A stretch of 64,000 bases of DNA from Acidobacteriaceae bacterium KBS 83 (GTDB lineage: Bacteria > Acidobacteriota > Terriglobia > Terriglobales > Acidobacteriaceae): NCBI GenBank assembly GCA_000381585.1, contig KB906737.1, forward strand, positions 607,819-671,818. Reading direction: 5' to 3'. This document shows, piece after piece, positions 55,037-62,914 of this stretch (its first letter is position 1; each line of letters starts with the position of its first letter). The position numbers were made by a program, and so were the translations under genes. The notes under the pieces were generated by a model, which saw only the letters and a program-made list of their open reading frames with translations, did no database searches and had not been told where the DNA came from.

Positions 55037-55801
55037 GTGACGACCAAAAGGAGTATGCGGCTTCTCCTGACCATTTGCGCTGTCGTGGTAACCGGCGGTG
55101 CCGGCCTTGCCAGCTGGGCAGACAATCCGATGACGGCTGCCGATTACGCTGCGCATCCGCAGCAGATGGTCGATGCATATCGTCACGTGGAGGCAGCGTC
55201 CGTCTCCGATGCAATCGAGCAGTTGCTGCATGAAAAGCGATATATGTCGCATCGCATGCAGGCGATCTTTCCGACAAAGTTTGCCGGCACCGCCGTCACC
55301 GTATTGCTCAAGCGCGAAGAGGACCACGATGCGGGCGCGCTGACGGGGATGCTCAAAGCGATCGACGAGGGCGGCGAGGGTTCCGTTTACGTTATGACTG
55401 TGCAGGATGGGAGTGACATTGCCGGGATGGGTGGGCTGATGGGGACGGCCATGGCGGCCCGTGGCTACGCTGGTGCGGTTGTGGACGGTGGCGTACGGGA
55501 TATTCCGCAGCTGAAGCGCATCCAGTTTCCGGTCTACGCACTCGGACCGGTGCCCTCGACCTCTGTCGGACACTATCGGTTTGCAGGAGCGAATATCCCG
55601 ATCGCGTGTGACGGTGTGGAGGTCAACCCCGGAGATATTATCGTCGCTGACCAGGATGGAGTTGTGGTGGTGCCGAAGGCCCATGCCGCGGAGATTCTGA
55701 TCAAGGCCCAAGCTCTAGATAACTCCGAGCATTCCATGTATCCGTTTATCGAGAAATATCGTTCGATTGTTGAGGCTGTTCAGAAATTTGGGAGAATCTG
55801 A
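55037..55801 (+). CDS. Exported RraA-like (class II aldolase/decarboxylase fold) protein
   Basis: The 254-residue product has a signal peptide (KRSMRLLLTICAVVVTGGAG) and an RraA-fold domain. The family catalytic phrase is GTAMAARGYAGAVVDGGVRD, with the Arg-Asp pair used by 4-hydroxy-4-methyl-2-oxoglutarate aldolase and oxaloacetate decarboxylase to bind 2-keto acids. An exported RraA is uncommon. In the cluster it may act on a 2-keto sugar acid or dispose of a side product. I chose the GTG at 55037 because GAGGA lies five bases upstream; ATG at 55007 and 55055 are alternatives. Confidence 0.78.
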   Translation: MTTKRSMRLLLTICAVVVTGGAGLASWADNPMTAADYAAHPQQMVDAYRHVEAASVSDAIEQLLHEKRYMSHRMQAIFPTKFAGTAVTVLLKREEDHDAGALTGMLKAIDEGGEGSVYVMTVQDGSDIAGMGGLMGTAMAARGYAGAVVDGGVRDIPQLKRIQFPVYALGPVPSTSVGHYRFAGANIPIACDGVEVNPGDIIVADQDGVVVVPKAHAAEILIKAQALDNSEHSMYPFIEKYRSIVEAVQKFGRI

Positions 55802-55866
55802 ATTTCTCAAGTTAGGGAGCGGCGGTGGTCCGCTTACCGCTCTCACAGTAACGAAGGAGCACGCCA

Positions 55867-57120
55867 ATGGCCAGTGGAAAACGATTTGCGTTCTCGCGCC
55901 GCAGGCTTCTTAGCTGCGGGCCCGTTGCCGCTTTGGCCGCCGCAATGCCATTCCGCTCATACGCCGCAACAGAGCCACTGGCAGGCGAGGACTATTACGC
56001 GAAGTTAGGCGTACAGCCAATAATCAATGCAGCCGGCACCTACACATTCCTGACGGCGGCTGTGATGCCGACTTCCGTGCGCAAGGCGGTAGATCAGGCT
56101 GCACGCCACCCTGTACGCCTGAAGGATCTGCAAAAGGCTTCGGGCGAATATCTGGCGCGCAAACTTCGTTGCGAGGCAGCGCTGGTCAGTTCAGGGGCCT
56201 CAGCTGCTCTCACATTGGCAACGGCCGCCTGCATCGCGAAGGCCAACGGGCTCCCACCGGAAGCCATTCCTGGCGGTGTCGCGGGTCACAAAAACGAAGT
56301 AATTGTGCAGAAGGCGCATCGCTATGAGTACGACCACGCCATGCAGCTCTGCAATGTCGTGATCAGGGAGGTCGTCACTGTCGACGATTACCGCGCGGCC
56401 CTTAGAGATCGCACCGTGATGACGAATTTCTTTAATGCAGCGGAGAGCGGCGAGATCGGACGCGAAGATTGGGTCGCGATTGCGCATGAACATGGGGTGC
56501 CGTGTCACCTGGACGCCGCGGCAGATGTCCCGCCAATTGAGAACCTCTGGAAGTACACGGGGATGGGTTTCGACCTCGTATGTTTTTCCGGCGGCAAAGG
56601 GATTCGGGGCCCGCAGAATGCAGGGCTGCTTTTGGGCCGCAAAGATCTCATCGAACTCGCCGCGCAGAATGACAATCCGAACAGCGATGCGGTCGGACGC
56701 GGAATGAAGGTGGCGAAGGAGCAGATCGTGGGCATGGTGGCAGCGGTCGATTGGCTGCTGGAGCAAAGCAACGAGGGCATGGAGAAGGAGTTTCTCCGTC
56801 GCACGGCCGTTATCCAACGCGCGGTCGAAACTATTCCATCAGTACAGACCCGCGTCGTGACTCCACCGATTGCCAACCATGTACCGCATCTCATCATCGA
56901 CATCGATCCGAAACAGCTCGGTATCACGCCGCTGCAAGTGGCAGAAGAGCTGCGCAACGGCACGCCGTCTATCGAACTGAATCCAGCAACAGGAACCGAC
57001 GGTCGGGGTTTGATGGGAACGCCAAACTCCATCATCCTCTCTACATGGATGCTCGAGGATGGAGAGGATCGCGTAGTAGCATCCAGGCTGCGCTCGGTAC
57101 TTGTCCAAAAGCGCGGATAG
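55867..57120 (+). CDS. Tat-signal SelA-like PLP enzyme 1 (candidate sugar-acid ammonia-lyase)
   Basis: The 417-residue product starts with a twin-arginine signal (SRRRLLSCGPVAALAAAM). The fold-type I PLP domain is of the SelA/D-glucosaminate-6-phosphate ammonia-lyase (DgaE) group: LGVQPIINAAGTYTFLTAAVM, CEAALVSSGASAALTLATAA, HLDAAADVPPIENL with the Asp that binds the PLP nitrogen, and CFSGGKGIRGPQNAG with Schiff-base Lys 244. It would eliminate ammonia from a 2-amino-2-deoxy aldonic acid to give 2-keto-3-deoxygluconate. GGAG precedes the ATG. A Tat route would let PLP load in the cytoplasm before export. Confidence 0.85.
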   Translation: MASGKRFAFSRRRLLSCGPVAALAAAMPFRSYAATEPLAGEDYYAKLGVQPIINAAGTYTFLTAAVMPTSVRKAVDQAARHPVRLKDLQKASGEYLARKLRCEAALVSSGASAALTLATAACIAKANGLPPEAIPGGVAGHKNEVIVQKAHRYEYDHAMQLCNVVIREVVTVDDYRAALRDRTVMTNFFNAAESGEIGREDWVAIAHEHGVPCHLDAAADVPPIENLWKYTGMGFDLVCFSGGKGIRGPQNAGLLLGRKDLIELAAQNDNPNSDAVGRGMKVAKEQIVGMVAAVDWLLEQSNEGMEKEFLRRTAVIQRAVETIPSVQTRVVTPPIANHVPHLIIDIDPKQLGITPLQVAEELRNGTPSIELNPATGTDGRGLMGTPNSIILSTWMLEDGEDRVVASRLRSVLVQKRG

Positions 57121-57161
57121 AACTGCAACCATAGCACAGCACGAAAGTGAGGAGAGAAACG

Positions 57162-57635
57162 ATGGAAAAGCAATCACGACGGTCCATGTTGAGGGGCGCG
57201 GCACTCGCAGCCGGCGCTGCAACTTTGGCAGCCGGCGACGCTGTTGCACAAAAGGCAGGAACACCCCAAAAGAAAAATTACGGATACGGAACAAAACGGA
57301 AGCCAGGCGAGGGGGCGCCTCTCTTCAATGCCGCGATCTCCTATGGCAATCTGCTCTTTCTCGCAGGTGTTGGCTATCACAAACCGGGCAACATCCAGGA
57401 GGCGACCAAGCACGTGCTGGACGAGATTGAAGAGAACCTGAAATCTGCCGGATCGTCCATGGACAAAGTGCTGAAGGTCAACGTGTACCTCAATGACATC
57501 AAGGATTACGACGGTCTGAACGAGGCCTACAAAGGGCGCTTCGGAGATATGCCGCCTGTGCGCACGACAGTCGCGCCCATGGGTGGAGTTCCGGGCAATT
57601 CGCTCGTCGAAATCGATGTGATTGCTTATATCTGA
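57162..57635 (+). CDS. Tat-signal RidA-family protein (enamine/imine deaminase)
   Basis: The 157-residue product has a Tat-type signal (SRRSMLRGAALAAGAATLAA) before a complete RidA (YjgF/YER057c) domain of about 115 residues: AISYGNLLFLAGVGYHK, ATKHVLDEIEENLKSAGSSM, KVLKVNVYLNDIKDYDGLN and PPVRTTVAPMGGVPGNSLVEI with the conserved Arg. RidA hydrolyses reactive enamine/imine intermediates released by PLP enzymes. It lies between two Tat-signal PLP enzymes, so an exported partner role is a strong guess. GAGGAG precedes the ATG at 57162. Confidence 0.88.
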   Translation: MEKQSRRSMLRGAALAAGAATLAAGDAVAQKAGTPQKKNYGYGTKRKPGEGAPLFNAAISYGNLLFLAGVGYHKPGNIQEATKHVLDEIEENLKSAGSSMDKVLKVNVYLNDIKDYDGLNEAYKGRFGDMPPVRTTVAPMGGVPGNSLVEIDVIAYI

Positions 57636-57712
57636 CACATCTTCAACGGTCTGCTTCGGGCAAGCCCGAAGTGGACCAGCGTTTTTATCTCAGCCAGGTT
57701 TTAAGGAGATAC

Positions 57713-59341
57713 ATGCAGCCGTTGGACCGCACTACGCAGATCTCTCGTCGTCGAATGCTGCAGGCCTCCGGCGCTTTCTCAGCCCTCGGCCTGACCACCA
57801 CAGCGCTGCCTTTATCTGCTCTGCCCCTCTCCCAGGAGAGCGCCGAGGGCATTAAGGCTCCGGCGGGTTTTCCGCAGTTGAATGGTTTGGAGAAGCAAAA
57901 CCTGTTCACTGAGATTGGCGTGCGCCCCATCCTGAATGCGCGCGGCACTTACACCATCATCACTGGCTCGCGCTCGCTCCCAGAAGTAAAGCGCGCCATG
58001 TACGAAGCTTCGTTCTATTACGTGCAGTTGGACGAGTTGATGGCCGCGGTAGGAAAAGAGATCGCTTCGCTGATGGGAGCCCCTAGTGCCATGGTGACGA
58101 CCGGCTGCGAAGCCGCCATCGCCCTCGCCACGCTGGCCTGTACGGCGGGCGCAGATATCGAAAAGTGTCAGGCGCTGCCGTATGTCCGAGAGAAGACAAA
58201 GGTCATCATTCCGAAGCACTCTCGCAATCCCTACGACTTCGGCGTGCGCACGACAGGCGCTGAGGTGATTGAGGTAGAAACAGCCGAGCAACTGGAGCAC
58301 TCGCTGACCGCGCAGGTTGCCATGATCTACGTCATGTCCAGCCCGGAAGCGGCGAAGGGACCTTTATCCATCGCGAATATCTGTCGCATAGCGAAAGCGA
58401 AGGGAACGCCGGTATTTGTCGACGCGGCGGCCGAGGAGCCGTTAGTCCCCAATTTTCACATACAAGCGGGCGCGTCCCTGGTGGGATATTCAGGCGGCAA
58501 ATGCATACGGGGCCCGCAGGCTGCCGGTGTGCTCCTTGGCGATCCAGCGCTGATCCAGGCGGCGTGGTTCCAGGCTGCCCCGCACCATAACTACGGGCGA
58601 GGCTACAAAGTCGGCAAAGAAGAGGCCATGGGCATGCTCGCCGCGGTGCGGCAGTGGTACAAACGCGACCACGCAGCCGAGTGGAAAGAGTGGCAGAGCT
58701 GGCTCGACACAATCGCCAACCGTGTGAAAAGCCTGCCCTCAGTCACCACCGAGATCCTTCAGCCGGAAGATCTTTCCAATCGCAGTCCGCAGTTGCGTAT
58801 CCATTGGGATGCGAACGCGCTCAAAATTACCGGTAAGGAACTCGAAGCGAAGCTCGATGCAGGTACGCCCCGCATCCTGACGGGCGCCGGCACTGGCATG
58901 CGGCCCGACCAAATGGCCAGCGCCATCACGATCATGCCGTACATGATGGCGCCCGGTGAGGCGGAGATCGTTGCCAACGCGATCTACGAAGGCCTCACGA
59001 AGCCTGGCAACTATCAGAACCCTGTCCTTCCGCAAGGTCAGACTGCTCAACTGAGCGGCACCTGGACGGTGTTAATCGAATACCTGTGTGGAACGGGGAC
59101 GCAGCGCTTCGAGCTGAAGCAAAACGGCGAAGATATCGAAGGCATGTTGTACGGCGAAATCTACACGGCTTCGCTGAGCGGCAAGGTGCACGCCAACCAA
59201 GTCACATTGAAAGGCACGATGCCAACCAGTGGGTATGAGGTGCGCTGGACGTTCCGTGGCACCAGCACAGGTGATCGCCTGGCCGGCTCAGCGGATATGG
59301 GTGAATATGGCACCGTGCCGTGGAAGGCCTTCCGCTTCTGA
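57713..59341 (+). CDS. Tat-signal SelA-like PLP enzyme 2 with C-terminal beta domain
   Basis: The 542-residue product has a Tat signal (SRRRMLQASGAFSALGL), then a SelA/DgaE-type PLP domain (about 60-430): GVRPILNARGTYTIITGS, APSAMVTTGCEAAIALATLA, PVFVDAAAEEPLVPN and GYSGGKCIRGPQAAG with Schiff-base Lys 263. The last about 95 residues (LSGTWTVLIEYLCGTGTQRF and MGEYGTVPWKAFRF at the end) form a separate beta-rich domain seen in other acidobacterial exported proteins. It may process a second epimer or act with enzyme 1. AAGGAG precedes the ATG at 57713. Confidence 0.85.
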   Translation: MQPLDRTTQISRRRMLQASGAFSALGLTTTALPLSALPLSQESAEGIKAPAGFPQLNGLEKQNLFTEIGVRPILNARGTYTIITGSRSLPEVKRAMYEASFYYVQLDELMAAVGKEIASLMGAPSAMVTTGCEAAIALATLACTAGADIEKCQALPYVREKTKVIIPKHSRNPYDFGVRTTGAEVIEVETAEQLEHSLTAQVAMIYVMSSPEAAKGPLSIANICRIAKAKGTPVFVDAAAEEPLVPNFHIQAGASLVGYSGGKCIRGPQAAGVLLGDPALIQAAWFQAAPHHNYGRGYKVGKEEAMGMLAAVRQWYKRDHAAEWKEWQSWLDTIANRVKSLPSVTTEILQPEDLSNRSPQLRIHWDANALKITGKELEAKLDAGTPRILTGAGTGMRPDQMASAITIMPYMMAPGEAEIVANAIYEGLTKPGNYQNPVLPQGQTAQLSGTWTVLIEYLCGTGTQRFELKQNGEDIEGMLYGEIYTASLSGKVHANQVTLKGTMPTSGYEVRWTFRGTSTGDRLAGSADMGEYGTVPWKAFRF

Positions 59342-59393
59342 ACCGGTGTGAGGGTGTGGTTGCGGTGCGAGATTAGACCTCGCTACACACATA

Positions 59394-59399
59394 TATAAT
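59394..59399 (+). promoter_or_regulatory. -10 box of the broken tRNA-Gly gene
   Basis: TATAAT lies 11 bases before the tRNA-Gly 5' end, the usual place for a tRNA promoter. No convincing -35 box is seen. Confidence 0.45.
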
Positions 59400-59409
59400 T
59401 GTCGCGAAC

Positions 59410-59443
59410 GCGGGAGTGGTTCAGTGGTAGAACGCCAGCTTCC
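59410..59443 (+). pseudogene. 5' half of a tRNA-Gly gene
   Basis: GCGGGAGTGGTTCAGTGGTAGAAC matches the acceptor and D-arm of bacterial tRNA-Gly, followed by GCCAGCTTCC, the 5' side of the anticodon stem and the start of the anticodon loop. The homology then stops; no matching 3' half, TTC loop or CCA follows. It is a gene remnant of 34 bases and probably marks a recombination or deletion edge. Confidence 0.75.
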
Positions 59444-59558
59444 GGCGTGGGTTGCTTGATTGACCGAACATTACGCTGGAGGCCTCATACGTGCGCGAGA
59501 GCTGGACGGGAGATCAGCGCTTTCGAATATTCCTGGCGGATGACGGGGAACACGGAAG

Positions 59559-60608
59559 CTATCCACGTGGCGTGCTTTGCAGATCCGATCTCTGCTGCGG
59601 CATCGAGATTACTACTTTTCCCCGAGCGTGCCCTTCCTCCAGGTACCGGATCGCCTGAGGAACTTCAGTCAATCCGTAGCACCTGTCGATCACTGGCGTT
59701 ACCTTTCCAGTCGCCATCAGCTCCCGGATGAGGTTCAGATCATCTCTATTGGGCCGGGCGATGAAGATAATCAGCTTTCGGCTGGCGAATCGTGAGATCA
59801 CGAATGCTATGAAAAGTGCCATCAACGTACGAAACATCGCGCCCAACCAGTGGCCGTGTGGACCACCGACCGCAACGTAGATCCCCTTGAGATTCATGAC
59901 GCGTCTGATTGCCAACGCCGAGTGGTTCACAATGCAGTCGAACACCACGTCGTAACGTTGTCCGCTCTTGGTGAAATCCTCTCGCGTGTAATCAATGACG
60001 TGATCCGCGCCGATCGATCGCACCAGTTCCAGATTTCTCGTGCTACATACTCCGGTAACTTCTGCACCAAACGACTTGGCAATTTGGACTGCGAGGGTGC
60101 CGACGCCACCGGACGCACCATTAATCAAGACCTTCTGTCCGAAGCGGATTCTTCCCTTGTCACGAAGACCCTGTAATGCCGTGAATGCCGCCACAGGTAC
60201 CGATGCTGCTTGTTCGAATGCCACATTATCCGGTTTCTTGACCAGCGTCGACTCGTGCGCACACACAAACTCGGCAAAGGCCCCTTGGCAGCTCCAAATA
60301 CCGACACCGGAAGCGTGTGGGTTGCGGATACATATGCCGAAGACCGCGTCACCCGACTGAAACTGGGTTACGTTCCTTCCAACTTCCTCAATTTCACCCG
60401 CTACATCCACGCCGAGCCGTGTGACCCTCGGCTTACGCAGCCCGTTCACAAAGCGAGCGGCACCTCTGATCATTCCGCATTCGAGCGGATTGACGGATGC
60501 CGCGCGAACTCTGATTAGAAGCTGATTGTCCCCTGGAGTCGGCTTCTCAATCTCTTCGCATTTGAGGACATCGGGAGTTCCGTAATGGTGATACACAATC
60601 GCTTTCAT
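59559..60608 (-). CDS. Zinc-free MDR oxidoreductase (quinone reductase-like)
   Basis: The 349-residue protein is a medium-chain dehydrogenase without the zinc ligands: MKAIVYHHYGTPDVLKCEEI at the start, RVRAASVNPLECGMIRG, and the nucleotide motif NGASGGVGTLAVQIAKSFGA. The C-terminal third has a hydrophobic segment (MFRTLMALFIAFVISRF) that is typical of the subgroup found in many soil bacteria. It reduces quinones or unsaturated carbonyls with NAD(P)H. GGAG precedes the ATG. It stands alone beside the tRNA remnant. Confidence 0.87.
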   Translation of the reverse strand: MKAIVYHHYGTPDVLKCEEIEKPTPGDNQLLIRVRAASVNPLECGMIRGAARFVNGLRKPRVTRLGVDVAGEIEEVGRNVTQFQSGDAVFGICIRNPHASGVGIWSCQGAFAEFVCAHESTLVKKPDNVAFEQAASVPVAAFTALQGLRDKGRIRFGQKVLINGASGGVGTLAVQIAKSFGAEVTGVCSTRNLELVRSIGADHVIDYTREDFTKSGQRYDVVFDCIVNHSALAIRRVMNLKGIYVAVGGPHGHWLGAMFRTLMALFIAFVISRFASRKLIIFIARPNRDDLNLIRELMATGKVTPVIDRCYGLTEVPQAIRYLEEGHARGKVVISMPQQRSDLQSTPRG

Positions 60609-60789
60609 CCGGGATCTCCGGCTTGACGACCACTGAAGGATACTCCCCGAAACATTCAGTCAGTGCGCCGAGTCACAGGATGAGGCGAAAAGGAACGTAG
60701 TCGGCTCTGCGGGGGTTGTGGTTATAAGGCAGGGCAGAAGTTAAGGCTCCTATGACGGTCTACTCTGAACTTGAACGCACTTGACAACT

Positions 60790-60984
60790 TCGATGATTGA
60801 TCGGCGGCAAGGAGGCCATTGATCATGCAGCGGTAAACCCTGCTTCCGCCGGCGTTTCGCAATACCTTCAGGACAGCATGAGGTTGGCGATGCGCCGCTC
60901 TGTGTCACCTGTGGGTCACTGATGGTCCGCAACGGCAGCTGCCACAAGTGCGGAAATTGCAGTGGTACGAGTGGCTGCTCTTGA
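60790..60984 (+). pseudogene. 3' end of a B12-dependent ribonucleotide reductase gene (nrdJ), broken
   Basis: The last 32 codons read GDAPLCVTCGSLMVRNGS and CHKCGNCSGTSGCS and a stop, the C-terminal zinc-like cysteine cluster of class II (cobalamin) ribonucleotide reductase. The preceding residues AVNPASAGVSQYLQDSM are in another frame, showing a shift near 60880. Nothing further upstream matches. This is a small remnant of a gene of about 3 kb; the active copy must lie elsewhere if this organism uses the enzyme. Confidence 0.7.
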
Positions 60985-61152
60985 TAGCGGAGCGGGGCAG
61001 TTTTCGGCCACGTCAACTGACCTTTTCGTTACTTCCGAATAGACACCAGGCGGTACTCGGACGAAAGGGCTGATAGAACATCTCACTGAGTGCATCGCCC
61101 CTGTTCTCACTAACTGTGACTCAGTTTCGGTTAGCCGGTCACTCGGGACGAG

Positions 61153-61767
61153 TTACGTGCGCTGGAAGAATCTCTCCTGCAGAAGTGAGAGCCAAGCTAC
61201 AAGTGCGGCGAACTTTTCGTCTTGTGCCCACGGAGGACCAAGAGGGTGACCGAGATTCGTGAGGTGACGGCGAAGTTCACTATGCCGCAGGTGAAGAGCG
61301 TTCACGGCCCTTTCGAGTAATTCGCTCTCCTTGGTAGTGAACGACTCGACGCCGCAGCGCTTGCTTGCGGAGAGCAATGCTTCGCGGAAAAGTTCTCCGT
61401 CAGCGGCGTGAATCAGCGCATGAGATGCCAGAATCTGCGCCAGACCCGGAAGCGGCCTTCCCGAAGAAAGAAGCAGACCGCAGCACTTGAGTTCATAACC
61501 TTGCTTGTGAAGAGTCGTCTGAGCAGAGTGAATGACTCGATAAGAGAGACGTCTTGCTTCGGCACGAACGCGCGAAATGAAGCCATGAGCTTCGGGTGAC
61601 GGTCTTTTTTCCGCGGTGTGATAGGGCTGACGAAATTCGTAACTGAAGGTTTTGACAAGGTGAGGACGCTCACGCAAAATTACTAGCGGAAAGTCCTCTT
61701 CAAGCGATATCGCAACGAGAGCGGTCCAGCCGGAATGGGCGCGAAAACCAAGGGCAGCATGCCTCAT
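61153..61767 (-). CDS. Conserved hypothetical protein
   Basis: The 204-residue product begins MRHAALGFRAHSGWTALVAIS and contains QPYHTAEKRPSPEA. Similar openings (GWTALVAV, QPYH) occur in a widespread hypothetical family of soil bacteria. There is no signal peptide, membrane helix or clear catalytic motif. AGGAG lies three bases before the ATG at 61767. Codon use is less GC-rich than in the main part of the window. The gene lies between the nrdJ remnant and a gene-free stretch. Confidence 0.65.
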   Translation of the reverse strand: MRHAALGFRAHSGWTALVAISLEEDFPLVILRERPHLVKTFSYEFRQPYHTAEKRPSPEAHGFISRVRAEARRLSYRVIHSAQTTLHKQGYELKCCGLLLSSGRPLPGLAQILASHALIHAADGELFREALLSASKRCGVESFTTKESELLERAVNALHLRHSELRRHLTNLGHPLGPPWAQDEKFAALVAWLSLLQERFFQRT

Positions 61768-62417
61768 AAACTCCTGCCTGAGCAACTCGTGTACTTGGCG
61801 AAAGTAACACGGAGGACTCACGTCAGCAAAGGACAGAAGTCAATTGATAAATCGCCGATGCACTCATCGAGGCTGGAATGGTCCCGAGAAAGTCTGTTTC
61901 TCGTAACTGACCTCGGTATCACGGTGTCCGGCATTGGCCGGCGGCACTTTTGTGCAAAAGACCATTGCTTTCACTCAGCCTGTCAGAGCGTCGTTCGCTT
62001 CAGCGCAAAAGGACGCGGCCTCATGCACTCCCATAGGATCGCGGGTTGAGTGCCGCCACGCCGGCTACAACGTAGTTGTGTGGCGTTGTTTTGAGGATGG
62101 ATGGATGATGGTGGTCACACCACCATCGCGAAATGTTCTGGATTCGCCGCATGTCCGCCGCACTGCCCGTGACGTTGACGACGCTCTTCGTGGATGGATA
62201 TTTGTCGTTAAGGAAATGGATCAAGTGTGTGTGTGGGCGAGATCGTCCGGTGTAGCCTGCCGACTCACTTGCGCTCCAATGGACAAACCTACGGCGTTCA
62301 GATAGGGTCAGAGATGAGGTAGTTACTATACCCTCCTCCTCTTTCAGGTTCCCTGAACTAAGTCAGCCCATCTGAAGTTCTCTCCTCTTAGCTAACAATG
62401 GCCTCCAAGGAGGACCT
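61768..62417. other. Gene-free stretch
   Basis: I see no frame with convincing coding character on either strand in these 650 bases. Two overlapping frames near 61934-62305 and 62021-62224 have random composition. No tRNA, repeat or terminator stands out. Confidence 0.5.
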
Positions 62418-62738
62418 ATGTTTGCACGCAATGTCTCTATTCATCTGAAAAACAACATGCTTTCTGAGTACGGCCACGTATTTGAGAGTCAAATTCTCCC
62501 TTTACTTCGCAAACAGAAGGGCTTTAGGGACGAAATCACGTTTGCCAAACCGAGCGGGATGGATGTGACGGCAATCAGTTTGTGGGACAACAAAGCAGAT
62601 GCAGAAGCCTACAACTCTAATACTTATCCCGAAGTGTTGAAGACCTTCGCAAAAGTGATCGATGGAACTCCTAAGGTTGAGACATGTGAGGTTATCAACT
62701 CGACCTTCCATAAGATCACCGTTCCCGTACACGCCTAA
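62418..62738 (+). CDS. ABM-like small dimeric alpha/beta-barrel protein
   Basis: The 106-residue protein begins MFARNVSIHLKNNMLSEYGHV and has QILPLLRKQKGFRDEITF and SLWDNKADAEAYNS. These are the beta-alpha-beta units of the antibiotic biosynthesis monooxygenase (ABM) family. Members include monooxygenases and small stress proteins without known activity. The length fits a single domain. AAGGAGG lies before the ATG, a strong ribosome site. No enzyme cluster surrounds it, so its role cannot be named. Confidence 0.75.
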   Translation: MFARNVSIHLKNNMLSEYGHVFESQILPLLRKQKGFRDEITFAKPSGMDVTAISLWDNKADAEAYNSNTYPEVLKTFAKVIDGTPKVETCEVINSTFHKITVPVHA

Positions 62739-62914
62739 GAACCATGAGCAGGTTCCACAGGTGCCGGAACTAGCCTCGCAGTCAGCCGCAGTCCGAGGAA
62801 TCGCCAATTCCAATCATGAGGATAGAATCTTAGAATTTATGACTTGGGAAGGCGGAGTTGACTGCTGCCCTCCACAGTGCGCCACGCATTGGAGGAGTTG
62901 GGGACGCCTCGCTC

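Noticed and set aside
59410..59480. A complete tRNA-Gly gene
   Set aside because: The 3' half, including T-arm and acceptor complement, is missing; only the first 34 bases match.
61934..62305. A 123-codon plus-strand frame
   Set aside because: Random composition, no ribosome site and overlap with an equally poor minus frame.
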